From Paraburkholderia silviterrae (GTDB lineage Bacteria > Pseudomonadota > Gammaproteobacteria > Burkholderiales > Burkholderiaceae), in NCBI RefSeq assembly GCF_004353915.1, contig NZ_SMRP01000010.1:168417-232416 (forward strand): a DNA stretch of 64,000 bases, in the 5' to 3' direction. Below the pieces are notes generated by a model. That model ran no database searches, was not told where the DNA came from, and saw only the letters and a list, made by a program, of their open reading frames with translations. Positions within the stretch are counted from its first letter, which is position 1, and every line of letters begins with the position of its first letter. Below, one piece after another: positions 1 through 9,080 of the stretch. The position numbers were made by a program, and so were the translations under genes.

Positions 1-1796
1 GTGTGTCGTATATCGATCTTTCGGCCAATGCGGCGTCGGCAGAGCCCGCCGCGGCCGCGAGCGATGTTGCAGGTGCAGCCTCGGATGTGGGCGCTGCCGC
101 ATCGGATGCCGCCGCCGCGCCCTATACGCAGGCCGCCGCGCCTGCCAGCGACACGGCCGCATCTTCCATGCAGGCCGGCGCGCCCGCCAGCGACGCAGAC
201 GCATCTTCCATGCAGCCCGGCGCGCCCTCGAGCGGCGCGACGTCGGCGGCGCCAGCCGCGACATCGGCGAGCGGTGCCTGCACGCGCCGCATCCTGCTGC
301 CTGTGAACGACGGTCACCTCTACGCACTCGACGCGATCACGGGCGAGCGCTGCGCGGGCTTCGGCAACAACGGCGACCTCGACCTGCAGCACGCCATGCC
401 GGTCACTACGGCGGGCATGTACGAGCCCACCTCGCCGCCAGTCGTCACGAACACGGTGATCATCGTGGCGGGCGCGGTCGAGGACAACTTCTCGACGCGT
501 GAGCCCTCGGGCGTGATCCGCGGCTTCGACGTGCGCACGGGCAAACTGCTCTGGGTGTTCGATACGGGCGCTGAAGATCCGAACAAGATCCCGGGCCCGG
601 GCGAGCACTACACGTGGAATTCACCGAACTCGTGGGCGCCCGGCGCTTACGACGCGAAGCTCGACATCGTTTATCTGCCGATGGGCGTGAAGACGCCGGA
701 CATCTGGGGCGGCGACCGCACGCCGCTCATGGAGCGCTACGCGAGCGGGATCCTTGCGCTGCATGCCTCTACGGGCAAGCTCGCGTGGTTCTACCAGACC
801 GCGCACCATGACCTGTGGGACATGGACATGCCCTCGCAGCCGACACTCGCCGACATCACCGACAAGGACGGCAACACCGTGCCGGTCGTGTACGGCCCCG
901 CGAAGACGGGCAACCTGTTCGTGCTCGACCGCCGCACCGGCGCGCTCGTCGTGCCCGCGCCCGAAATGCCGGTGCCGCAAGGCGCGGCGCCCGGCGACCA
1001 CGTCTCGCCGACGCAGCCGTTCTCCGAGCTCACGTTCCGCCCGAAGAATCTGCTCACCGACGCCGACATGTGGGGCGCCACGATGTACGACCAGCTCGTG
1101 TGCCGCGTAATGTTCCACAAGCTGCGCTACGAAGGCACGTTCACGCCGCCTTCGCTGCAAGGCTCGCTCGTGTTCCCGGGCAACCTCGGCATGTTCGAGT
1201 GGGGCGGCATTGCCATCGACACGGACCGCCAGATCGCCATCGCCAATCCGATCGCGCTGCCGTTCGTCTCGCGGCTGATTCCGCGCGGCCCTGGCAACCC
1301 CATGGAGCCAGTGCCGGGCGCCAAGGGCAGCGGCACGGAATCTGGCATCCAGCCGCAATACGGCGTGCCCTACGGCGTGACGCTTAATCCGTTCCTCTCG
1401 CCGTTCGGGCTGCCGTGCAAGCAGCCGGCTTGGGGCTATATGGCCGCGATCGATCTGAAGACCAACGAAATCGTGTGGAAGAAGCGCATTGGCACGGTGC
1501 ACGACAGCTCCCCGGTCCCGCTGCCGTTCAAGATGGGCATGCCGATGCTGGGCGGCCCGATCGTGACAGCCGGCGGCGTGGCGTTCATTGGCGCGACGGC
1601 CGACAACTATATCCGCGCGTTCGACGTGAACACGGGCAAGGAAATCTGGCGCGCCCGTTTGCCCGCGGGCGGACAGGCCACACCGATGAGCTATTCGGTC
1701 AACGGCCGGCAGTACGTCGTAATTGCCGCTGGCGGACATGGCTCGTTCGGCACGAAGCTCGGCGACTACGTGATCGCCTACGCGTTGCCGCAGTAA
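1..1796 (+). CDS. gcd: Membrane-bound PQQ glucose dehydrogenase, 3' part
   Basis: This is the C-terminal part of quinoprotein glucose dehydrogenase, which oxidises glucose to gluconolactone in the periplasm and passes electrons to ubiquinone. The gene continues past the left edge, so the N-terminal membrane anchor is not visible. Diagnostic blocks are 'VNDGHLYALD', 'YEPTSPP', 'DNFSTRE', 'WGGDRTPLMERYASGILAL', 'HHDLWDMDMPSQPTLAD', 'PAKTGNLFVLDRRTG', 'PFGLPCKQPAWG' and the terminal 'GGHGSFGTKLGDY', all typical of Gcd. The reading frame starts inside a 'VSY' block that normally lies close to the first conserved cysteine. Here about 89 residues rich in Ala, Ser, Asp and Pro separate them, and they contain a 14-codon duplication (138-221). 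From memory, E. coli Gcd has only about 15 residues there. The porin gene begins 3 bases after the stop codon. The assignment is secure. Confidence 0.95.
   Translation, partial: VSYIDLSANAASAEPAAAASDVAGAASDVGAAASDAAAAPYTQAAAPASDTAASSMQAGAPASDADASSMQPGAPSSGATSAAPAATSASGACTRRILLPVNDGHLYALDAITGERCAGFGNNGDLDLQHAMPVTTAGMYEPTSPPVVTNTVIIVAGAVEDNFSTREPSGVIRGFDVRTGKLLWVFDTGAEDPNKIPGPGEHYTWNSPNSWAPGAYDAKLDIVYLPMGVKTPDIWGGDRTPLMERYASGILALHASTGKLAWFYQTAHHDLWDMDMPSQPTLADITDKDGNTVPVVYGPAKTGNLFVLDRRTGALVVPAPEMPVPQGAAPGDHVSPTQPFSELTFRPKNLLTDADMWGATMYDQLVCRVMFHKLRYEGTFTPPSLQGSLVFPGNLGMFEWGGIAIDTDRQIAIANPIALPFVSRLIPRGPGNPMEPVPGAKGSGTESGIQPQYGVPYGVTLNPFLSPFGLPCKQPAWGYMAAIDLKTNEIVWKKRIGTVHDSSPVPLPFKMGMPMLGGPIVTAGGVAFIGATADNYIRAFDVNTGKEIWRARLPAGGQATPMSYSVNGRQYVVIAAGGHGSFGTKLGDYVIAYALPQ
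138..221 (+). repeat. 42-bp direct repeat inside gcd
   Basis: Two adjacent 42-base units, 138-179 and 180-221, encode Ala-Pro-Ala-Ser-Asp-x-x-Ala-Ser-Ser-Met-Gln-x-Gly twice. They lie in the low-complexity insert of the glucose dehydrogenase. The unit length is a multiple of three, so copy-number change would preserve the frame. Confidence 0.8.
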
Positions 1797-1799
1797 CGC

Positions 1800-2858
1800 G
1801 TGCGTTTTTTTGCCCGCTCATGTGGATGCAGTGCGCCGCAAGGCGCACTGGTCAAGCTCATCGCGTTCATCGCGCTGGCGGCGCGCGCCATGAGCGCGCA
1901 TGCGCAAAGCGCCGTCACGCTTTACGGCACACTCGACACGAGCATCGAAGTCACCAACCCTGGCGCGGGCTACGTCGCCCGCATGGATTCGGGCGCGTAC
2001 CGCGGTTCGCGCATGGGCTTGCTCGGCGCCGAAGACATCGGCAACGGCGTGAAGATCCTGTTCGACCTTGAAAACGGTTTCGGCTCGAACGACGGCACAT
2101 ACGCCGTGAGCAATACGATCTTCAACCGCCAGGCCTGGATCGGCGTGGGTACGGCTTACGGCACGCTGCGCGTGGGCCGCCAGTACTCGCCTATCTATAT
2201 CCCGTTCAAGGGCGGGCTCGACGCGTTCGGTGCGGGCACCATCGCTTCGGGGCTCGACAATCTCTCGAAGATCACGCCGTACGAGAGCAACGCAATCACC
2301 TACCTGTCGCCCGAATTCCACGGCTTCTCGACAACGCTCATGACCTCGCTGCGCGACGCGAGCAATGCTGACGGCAACGGCATCGCAGGCAACATCGAGA
2401 CCTTTGCGTATAGCAGCGGCCCGTTCCGCATTTCATACGCGCACCAGCAAACGCACGGCAACGGCGCGCTGCGCGCGAATCTCGGCGGCGTTTCGTACGT
2501 GTACGGCCCGGTCACGGGCTTTCTCTCGTTCTTCAACGGCGACGGCGGCACGCCGCGCTATCACAACGACGGCGTGTCGGTCTCGGCGCGCTATGCGGTG
2601 AGCGCGCGCTTTCGCGCGTCGCTCGGCTACACGTATATGCGCGACCGCTCGGGCGGCGACAACAACGCCGACCAGTTCAGCGCGGCCTGCGAGTACGACC
2701 TCTCCACACGCGTGCTGCTGTATGCGAGCGCAGGCTGGCTGCGCAATCGCGGGCAAGGCGAAATGACCCTGCGCGGCGTGAACGTGACCGGCCTCACGCC
2801 ATCATGGCCGGGCGCGACGGTGCGAGGCGTGCAGCTCGGGATGATCGACCGGTTCTAG
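1800..2858 (+). CDS. Gram-negative porin, OmpC-like
   Basis: A 352-residue outer-membrane porin of the burkholderial general-diffusion type. The mature start follows 'AHAQS' and reads 'AVTLYGTLDTSIE'. It also has 'GSRMGLLGAEDIGNG', 'ILFDLENGF', 'FNRQAWIGV' and 'TLRVGRQYSP', and ends in Phe as expected for an outer-membrane barrel. The start is uncertain. The GTG at 1800 lies 3 bases after the gcd stop, lacks a Shine-Dalgarno sequence and gives a long 35-residue leader. The short leader beginning at the Val-Lys pair has no ATG, GTG or TTG. Translational coupling to gcd is possible. The C-terminal block 'VQLGMIDRF' deviates slightly from the usual 'GLRHRF'. Porin identity is secure; expression is less certain. 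Confidence 0.85.
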   Translation: MRFFARSCGCSAPQGALVKLIAFIALAARAMSAHAQSAVTLYGTLDTSIEVTNPGAGYVARMDSGAYRGSRMGLLGAEDIGNGVKILFDLENGFGSNDGTYAVSNTIFNRQAWIGVGTAYGTLRVGRQYSPIYIPFKGGLDAFGAGTIASGLDNLSKITPYESNAITYLSPEFHGFSTTLMTSLRDASNADGNGIAGNIETFAYSSGPFRISYAHQQTHGNGALRANLGGVSYVYGPVTGFLSFFNGDGGTPRYHNDGVSVSARYAVSARFRASLGYTYMRDRSGGDNNADQFSAACEYDLSTRVLLYASAGWLRNRGQGEMTLRGVNVTGLTPSWPGATVRGVQLGMIDRF

Positions 2859-2897
2859 GCTACGGACCTGGCGGGCCGCCTGGCGAGTGCCGGGCCA

Positions 2898-3251
2898 TCA
2901 TGCCCACCCAATCCATGCGTGTGACGAGGCGGGCGGGGCGCCGTTTGCCTCGCCCAGATCGAACGAGAAATTGAGTCCGATGGCGGGCCGCCTGTGCCCA
3001 TAGCCACCATCGAAAAAAGGCATCACGCGTGGAGGCGATGCTTTCCCGGTGGTGGGCTCGAGTTGGGGGACGGCGACGTTGTCGATCCTGGCGCTGTCGA
3101 GGACGTTGTGCGCGGCCTTGACCGCGAGGCTCGCGCCGTTGAAAAACGTGCCGCTCAGCGCGCCGCCCGTGGTGCCCACTTGCTGCGCTTGAGCAAGCGA
3201 GCAAGCCCATAGCGCCACGCACACCGTCGTCGCATGCAGCGTCACTTTCAT
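2898..3251 (-). CDS. Small exported protein of unknown function
   Basis: A 117-residue protein when started at the ATG ending at 3251, chosen because it gives a classical signal peptide (Met-Lys, a hydrophobic stretch around 'VCVALWACSLAQAQ', cleavage after AQA). The frame is open 20 codons further upstream, but that extension is not hydrophobic. The mature part is about 95 residues, with a Gly/Ala-rich middle and 'RPAIGLNFSFDLG' near the C-terminus, which could form a beta strand. I do not recognise the family. It is transcribed away from the glutamate dehydrogenase gene and faces the porin. Confidence 0.55.
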   Translation of the reverse strand: MKVTLHATTVCVALWACSLAQAQQVGTTGGALSGTFFNGASLAVKAAHNVLDSARIDNVAVPQLEPTTGKASPPRVMPFFDGGYGHRRPAIGLNFSFDLGEANGAPPASSHAWIGWA

Positions 3252-3602
3252 CGCATTGCTAACCGAATCCACCGTCTCTCTCCAAAGAACCGGGAAGCTT
3301 GCGCTCGGCATCCTCCCGGCAGATTCGACTTTACGGCCGCAGTATACGAATCAATCGGGAGAAGTGAATACATTTCGTACCGCAAATTGTCTTATCCGCG
3401 CAACCGTGATTCGACCCCGGAAAACGCAACAACGGGAGCGATGAGCGAACCGCAAGCGCGGCGCTGAGAATGTTGCAGTGCAGGACGCCATGCCATGCAG
3501 CAACGCGGCAACCTGCACATGCAACCCCCTTTTTGTCACCTGCCCGGTGCATAATGGACCTCCCGCCGATGCAGTCCATGGCCGTCCTTCCAGGAGTCCG
3601 CC
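3252..3602. other. Divergent intergenic region
   Basis: About 350 bases between the exported-protein gene (minus strand) and glutamate dehydrogenase (plus strand). It must hold both promoters. The part around 3340-3400 is less GC-rich than its surroundings, but I see no convincing -35/-10 pair or palindrome. Confidence 0.5.
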
Positions 3603-6600
3603 ATGCAAGTGAGAAACGAGGAATTCGTCACCCATCTGCTTTCCGACGTCGTGGAATTCGCGCGTGCGCGATTACCCGAGCCCACCTTCCAGATCGTCGA
3701 ACCCTTTCTGCGGCATTACTACGACTTTGTCGATGCCGAGGACCTGCGCAGCCGCAGCATCGCTGATCTCTACGGCGCCGCCATGGCGCACTGGCAGACG
3801 GCGCAGCGCTTCGTCCCGGGCGCCGAGCGCATGCGGGTCTACAACCCGATCCTCGAGCAGCACGGCTGGCATTCGGACCATACCGTGATCGAGATCGTCA
3901 ACGACGACATGCCGTTTCTTGTCGATTCGGTCTCCATGGCCGTCAACAAGCTCGGCCTCGCGCTGCATTCGGTCATGCACCCGGTGTTCCGCCTCTGGCG
4001 CGGCCAGGACGGCGCCATCGTGCGCACGGACGTGGGCGGTGTGGGTGCCGATGAAGGGCAGTCGCAACTCGCCTCGTTCATTCATTTCGAGGTCGACCGC
4101 TGCGGCGATGCAGCAAAACTCGAGGAGCTGCGCGCCGCTATCGCCAGGGTGCTCGGCGACGTGCGCGCGTCGGTCGAAGACTGGCCGAAGATCGTCGAGG
4201 TGGCGCGCGGCACGATCAAGACCATGAAGGCGCGCGAGAGTAGTGCGGAAGACGTTGAGTCGCGCGCGTTCCTCGAATGGATGGTGGCCGACCATTTCAC
4301 GTTCCTTGGCCAGCGCGACTACGCGCTCGTCGAGCACGGCGATGGTTTCGCCCTGCGCGGCGTGGAGGGCTCCGGCCTTGGCATCCTGCGCGAGTCGCTG
4401 CGCGCGCCCGGCACGCCCGACGTCACGCCGCTGCCGAGCGCCGCAACCGAGATCATCACCGGTGCGTGGCCCATCTTTCTGACCAAGGCGAATTCGCGCG
4501 CGACCGTGCATCGTCCAGGCTATCTCGACTACGTGGGCGTGAAGCTCGTGGGGCCGGACGGCAAAGTGTGCGGCGAGCGACGCTTCGTCGGGCTCTATAC
4601 CTCCACGGCCTATATGGTCTCGAGCTCGGAGATCCCCATCGTGCGCCGCAAGTGCGCGAATATCGTGCGGCGCGCGGGCTTCCTGCCCAAGGGGCATCTC
4701 GGCAAGTCGCTCGTGACGGTGCTCGAAACCTGGCCGCGCGACGAACTCTTCCAGGCCGACGAAAACGAGCTCTTCGACATGGCCATGGGCGTGCTGCGTT
4801 TGCAGGAGCATCAACGCACGCGCGTGTTCGTGCGTCGCGACCGCTTCGACCGCTTCGTGTCCTGCCTCGTGTACGTTTCGCGCGACAAGTACAACACGGA
4901 CATGCGCCGCCGCATTGCAAATCTGCTCACGGAGGCCTTCGCTGGCGAGTCGGTGGAATTCACGCCGCTCCTATCCGAGTCGGCCCTCGCGCGCATTCAT
5001 TTCGTTGTCCATGCGAAAACGGGTGCGATGCCCGATGTCGACACGCGCGAGCTGGAGGCGCGGCTCGTGCAGGTCACGCGGCGCTGGCAGGACGATCTCG
5101 CCGATGCCTTGCTCGACGCGTTTGGCGAAGAGCAGGGCACGCGGCTCCTGCATCGCTACGCCGACTCGTTTCCCGCGGGCTATCGAGACGATTATCCGGC
5201 GCGCACGGCGGTGCGCGACATCGAGCTCATCGAGCGCGTGCAGGGCACGCGGCGCATCGCGATGAATCTCTACCGGCCTATCGAAGCCGGACCGCGCGCG
5301 TTCCGCTTCAAGGTGTATTGCACGGGTGAAGCCATTGCCTTGTCGCGCAGCCTGCCGATGCTCGAGCATCTCGGCGTGCGCGTGGACGAAGAGCGGCCGT
5401 ACGTCATCGAGGCGCCGGGCTGCGAGAGCGCGTGGGTGCACGACTTCGGCCTCGAACTCGCCGACGACGCGGAGTTCGACATCGAACGCGTGAAGGACCT
5501 GTTCGAAGACGCATTCGAAGCCGTGTGGAGCGCGCGCATCGAAAACGACGACTTCAACCGCCTCGTGCTGCGCGCGTATCTGGGCGCGCGCGAAGTCACC
5601 ATCCTGCGTGCGTACGCGAAGTACCTGCGCCAGGTGGGCTCGACGTTCAGCGACGCCTATATCGAGCGCGCCCTGACCGGCAACCCGGCCATCGCGCGCC
5701 AGTTCGTCGAGCTGTTTCTCATTCGCTTCGACCCGGCCGTGGGCGAGCTGGGCGAGGGGCGCGAGGCGCGCACGGAGCGCGCGCTCAAGGCCATCGAAAG
5801 CGCGCTCGACCAGGTGCCCAATCTCGACGAAGACCGCATTCTCCGGCAATTCCTCGGCGTCATCAACGCGACGCAGCGCACGAACTATTTCCGGCGCGAT
5901 GCCGATGGCGCGCTGCTCCCGTCGCTGTCGTTCAAGTTCAACCCGGCGAAAGTGCCGGGGCTGCCCGAGCCCAAGCCGATGTTCGAAATCTGGGTCTACT
6001 CGCCGCGCGTGGAAGGCGTGCACCTGCGCGGCGGGCGCGTCGCGCGCGGTGGGCTGCGCTGGTCCGACCGGCGCGAGGACTTCCGCACCGAAGTGCTCGG
6101 CCTCATGAAGGCGCAGATGGTGAAGAACGTGGTGATCGTGCCGGTGGGCTCGAAGGGCGGCTTCGTGGTGAAGAATCCGCCGCCGCCCACCGATCGCGAA
6201 ACGTGGATGCGCGAAGGCATTGCGTGCTACCAGACTTTCCTGCGCGGCCTGCTCGACCTCACCGACAACCTCGTGAACAACGTGATCGTGCCGCCGCCCG
6301 ACGTGGTGCGCCACGACCCCGACGACCCGTATCTGGTGGTGGCAGCGGACAAGGGCACGGCCACCTTCTCCGATTACGCGAACGCGATCTCGAGCGAATA
6401 CGGCTTCTGGCTCGACGACGCCTTTGCCTCGGGTGGCTCGGTGGGCTACGACCACAAGAAGATGGCGATCACCGCGCGCGGCGCCTGGGAGTCGGTCAAG
6501 CGGCACTTCCGCGAGATGGGCGTCGACACGCAGGCGACCGACTTCACCGTGGTTGGCGTCGGCGACATGTCGGGCGACGTGTTCGGCAACGGCATGCTGC

Positions 6601-8447
6601 TTTCGCCGCATATCAAGCTGGTTGCCGCATTCGATCATCGGCACATCTTTCTCGATCCGAACCCCGACCCGGCCACGAGCTTCGCCGAACGCAGCCGGCT
6701 CTTCGCGCTCGAGCGCTCGAGCTGGGCCGACTACGACCCCGCAGCCATTTCGGCGGGCGGCGGCGTGTTCCCGCGCACGGTGAAGACGATCCCGCTTTCA
6801 CCCGCCGTACAGAGTGCGCTCGGCATCGAAGCGGCCGCACTCACGCCCAACGAATTGATCCGCGCGATTTTGTTGGCGCCGGTCGATCTGCTCTACAACG
6901 GCGGCATCGGCACCTATGTGAAAGCCGCGCACGAGACCAATGCGCAGGTTGGCGACAAAGCGAGCGATGCCGTGCGTGTCAACGGTGCCGACCTGCGCTG
7001 CAAGGTGGTGGGCGAGGGCGGCAACCTGGGCGTCACGCAATTCGGCCGCATCGAGTTCGCGCAGCGCGGCGGACGCATCAATACCGACGCCATCGACAAT
7101 TCAGCGGGCGTCGACTGTTCGGATCACGAAGTCAACATCAAGATCTTGCTGGGCCTCGTGGTGGCCGACGGCGAGATGACGATGAAACAGCGCAACACGC
7201 TGCTCGCCGACATGACGGACGAAGTCGGGCTGCTCGTGCTGAGCGACAACTACTACCAGACCCAGGCGCTCTCGATCGCGGGCCGCTACAGCGCGGAGCT
7301 GCTCGACGCGGAGACGCGGCTCTTGCGTTGGCTCGAACGCGCCGGCCGCCTGAACCGCGCGATCGAGTTCTTGCCGACCGACGAGGAAATCGCGGAGCGC
7401 CAGAGCGCGAAGCTCGGCCTCACGTCGCCTGAGCGCGCGGTGCTGCTCGCCTACAGCAAGATGTGGCTCTACGATGCCTTGCTCGAATCGGACGTGCCGG
7501 AAGACCCGCTTGTCGCGCATTTGCTGATCGACTACTTTCCGAAGCCGCTGCAGCAGCGCTTCAGCGAGCCGATGCAGCGCCATCCGCTGCGCCGCGAGAT
7601 CCTTGCGACGCATTTGACGAACGCGCTGGTGAACCGTGTGGGCTGCGCGTTCGTGCATCGTCTGATGGAGGAAACGGACGCGCAACCCGGCGATATCGTG
7701 CGCGCCTGCATCATGGCGCGCGACGTGTTCGACCTGAACGATGTGTGGCGCGACATCGACGCGCTCGACAACCGCGTGCCCGACGACGTGCAGGCGCGCA
7801 TGTTCGTCGACGTCGCGCGCCTGCTCGAGCGCGCGGCGCTCTGGTTCCTGCGGCACCTGCAGGCGGGTGCCGTGGACGACGGCGGCACGCTGCTCGCGCG
7901 TTGCCGCGACGCGGCACAGCGGCTCGCGCCGCAACTGCCGGCATTGCTGCCCGCCGCCGATCTCGAAGCGTTGTCGGCGCGTCAGGCCGAGCTCGTGAAC
8001 GCCGGCGTGGAAAGCGCGTTGGCCGTGCGCGTGGCGAGTGGGGAGACTTCCATCGCACTGCTTGATATTGCCGATGTGGCTGCCGCCTGCGATCGTCCGC
8101 TCGAGCACGTGGCGGCCGCGTATTTCGCGCTGGACACGCGTCTGAATTACGGCTGGATCGGCGAGCGCGCGGCGGCGTTGCCCACACCGACGCATTGGGA
8201 CACGATGGCGCGTGCGGCGGCGCTTGCGGAGGTCGCGCGCCTCAAGCGTGCGCTCACGACCAACGCACTCGCGCAGGCACCCGACACGGACGATGCGCAA
8301 GCGCTCGTGGATGCCTGGTGCGAGCAGCACGAGGCTGCGCTCGAGCGCTACGGACGCCTGCTCGCGGAGTTTCGCGCGACGAGCGGCGTGAGCCTTTCGG
8401 TGCTGCTGGTGATCGTAAGGGCGATGGCGGCGCTCGAGCGGCCTTGA
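3603..8447 (+). CDS. NAD-specific glutamate dehydrogenase, large (180 kDa) class
   Basis: A cytosolic enzyme of 1614 residues that oxidatively deaminates glutamate to 2-oxoglutarate with NAD. The length and architecture match the large bacterial class: a long N-terminal regulatory part with ACT-like segments (roughly residues 1-700), the catalytic domain (about 700-1200) and a helical C-terminal extension. Catalytic-domain blocks include 'GGLRWSDRREDFRTEVLGLMKAQMVKN' in pieces, 'VPVGSKGGFVVK', 'DKGTATFSDYAN', 'GVGDMSGDVFGNGML' (nucleotide binding) and 'VVGEGGNLGVTQ'. The ATG at 3603 follows 'AGGAG' at a good distance. It is monocistronic, with a hairpin at 8463-8493 just after the stop. It makes free ammonia and 2-oxoglutarate from glutamate, and sits upstream of another glutamate/aspartate-consuming locus. 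Confidence 0.95.
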   Translation: MQVRNEEFVTHLLSDVVEFARARLPEPTFQIVEPFLRHYYDFVDAEDLRSRSIADLYGAAMAHWQTAQRFVPGAERMRVYNPILEQHGWHSDHTVIEIVNDDMPFLVDSVSMAVNKLGLALHSVMHPVFRLWRGQDGAIVRTDVGGVGADEGQSQLASFIHFEVDRCGDAAKLEELRAAIARVLGDVRASVEDWPKIVEVARGTIKTMKARESSAEDVESRAFLEWMVADHFTFLGQRDYALVEHGDGFALRGVEGSGLGILRESLRAPGTPDVTPLPSAATEIITGAWPIFLTKANSRATVHRPGYLDYVGVKLVGPDGKVCGERRFVGLYTSTAYMVSSSEIPIVRRKCANIVRRAGFLPKGHLGKSLVTVLETWPRDELFQADENELFDMAMGVLRLQEHQRTRVFVRRDRFDRFVSCLVYVSRDKYNTDMRRRIANLLTEAFAGESVEFTPLLSESALARIHFVVHAKTGAMPDVDTRELEARLVQVTRRWQDDLADALLDAFGEEQGTRLLHRYADSFPAGYRDDYPARTAVRDIELIERVQGTRRIAMNLYRPIEAGPRAFRFKVYCTGEAIALSRSLPMLEHLGVRVDEERPYVIEAPGCESAWVHDFGLELADDAEFDIERVKDLFEDAFEAVWSARIENDDFNRLVLRAYLGAREVTILRAYAKYLRQVGSTFSDAYIERALTGNPAIARQFVELFLIRFDPAVGELGEGREARTERALKAIESALDQVPNLDEDRILRQFLGVINATQRTNYFRRDADGALLPSLSFKFNPAKVPGLPEPKPMFEIWVYSPRVEGVHLRGGRVARGGLRWSDRREDFRTEVLGLMKAQMVKNVVIVPVGSKGGFVVKNPPPPTDRETWMREGIACYQTFLRGLLDLTDNLVNNVIVPPPDVVRHDPDDPYLVVAADKGTATFSDYANAISSEYGFWLDDAFASGGSVGYDHKKMAITARGAWESVKRHFREMGVDTQATDFTVVGVGDMSGDVFGNGMLLSPHIKLVAAFDHRHIFLDPNPDPATSFAERSRLFALERSSWADYDPAAISAGGGVFPRTVKTIPLSPAVQSALGIEAAALTPNELIRAILLAPVDLLYNGGIGTYVKAAHETNAQVGDKASDAVRVNGADLRCKVVGEGGNLGVTQFGRIEFAQRGGRINTDAIDNSAGVDCSDHEVNIKILLGLVVADGEMTMKQRNTLLADMTDEVGLLVLSDNYYQTQALSIAGRYSAELLDAETRLLRWLERAGRLNRAIEFLPTDEEIAERQSAKLGLTSPERAVLLAYSKMWLYDALLESDVPEDPLVAHLLIDYFPKPLQQRFSEPMQRHPLRREILATHLTNALVNRVGCAFVHRLMEETDAQPGDIVRACIMARDVFDLNDVWRDIDALDNRVPDDVQARMFVDVARLLERAALWFLRHLQAGAVDDGGTLLARCRDAAQRLAPQLPALLPAADLEALSARQAELVNAGVESALAVRVASGETSIALLDIADVAAACDRPLEHVAAAYFALDTRLNYGWIGERAAALPTPTHWDTMARAAALAEVARLKRALTTNALAQAPDTDDAQALVDAWCEQHEAALERYGRLLAEFRATSGVSLSVLLVIVRAMAALERP

Positions 8448-8462
8448 GGCGTAGGGCGTCAT

Positions 8463-8493
8463 ACGGGAGCCGCTGTGCCAATGCGGTTCCCGT
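8463..8493 (+). terminator. Hairpin after glutamate dehydrogenase gene
   Basis: Inverted repeat with arms 8463-8473 and 8483-8493 (11 pairs, one of them G-T) around a 9-base loop, 15 bases after the stop codon. It lacks a T-run, so it may aid Rho-dependent termination or protect the 3' end. Confidence 0.5.
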
Positions 8494-9080
8494 GCCTGCC
8501 CGGCGCGTGGGAATACGCGGCGTCAATAGAAAAATACGATTCGAGCGGGATGAATGGGCTTAATCCGAATGCCCAATTTATGTATAAATACTTTAAATAA
8601 TAAATAAAATTTTCATTTTTCAATGTGGCGCCGACGGCATGAAATCATAATCTTCCTTGCAGATCCACCTTCTGAAGTCACTATCCGGCCGACGAGCAAG
8701 CGCAACGCTTGCTCATATTTTGTGCACTTTGACGATTCGCCGCGCACCGGCGAGTTGATCGGCCCATCCACGCATAGCCGGCGATATTTCGCGTTGACTG
8801 GAACTTCCATTCATTTTTTGCTTGATGCAAATGATTGTTCAAACTCAGGGACATTTTCCGCATCAGCATGACGCGCGATTTCGTTCAACCGCAATTCGGG
8901 CGATTCGCACCGGGAATAGAGCTTCGTCAAAGCGTTAAACGAATTACGCGATGGTTTGACAAAAACGTAGGCCGCCATTGGGGGTGCCATGCGATGCTGG
9001 CGCTCCAGACAGGATGGCACGAATGCCTCGCTTGCTCATGCGATTCGCGTCGTCCGGCATGACCATGAAAAGGAACCATT
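8494..9080. other. Long leader/intergenic region upstream of aspT
   Basis: About 590 bases with no convincing gene. The segment 8578-8624 is almost pure A/T, in strong contrast to the GC-rich surroundings, and is a likely promoter or nucleoid-protein target. A perfect hairpin follows at 8694-8714. The last part (8940-9080) is GC-rich again and leads to the aspT Shine-Dalgarno sequence. The region probably carries the promoter and a long 5' leader of the decarboxylase operon, and possibly a small RNA. Confidence 0.5.
8694..8722 (+). terminator. Perfect hairpin followed by T-rich tail
   Basis: A 9-bp perfect stem (8694-8702 with 8706-8714) with a CAA loop, followed by ATATTTTG. It resembles a Rho-independent terminator. 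It lies about 70-110 bases after the AT-rich segment and 360 bases before aspT, so it could end a short transcript or attenuate the aspT operon. Confidence 0.5.

Noticed and set aside
621..1739. Long antisense open frame (372 codons) opposite gcd
   Set aside because: GC-rich coding strands produce long antisense frames. This one is Arg/His/Ala-rich with no recognisable domain, and gcd on the other strand is well conserved.
4971..7432. Long alternative frames inside the glutamate dehydrogenase gene (557 codons on minus, 666 on plus)
   Set aside because: Arg-rich, low-complexity translations without motifs; they are by-products of high GC at third positions.
8940..9080. Possible sigma-54 promoter ('TGGCAC' near 9013) before aspT
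   Set aside because: The spacing between the GG and the next GC does not fit the -24/-12 rule.
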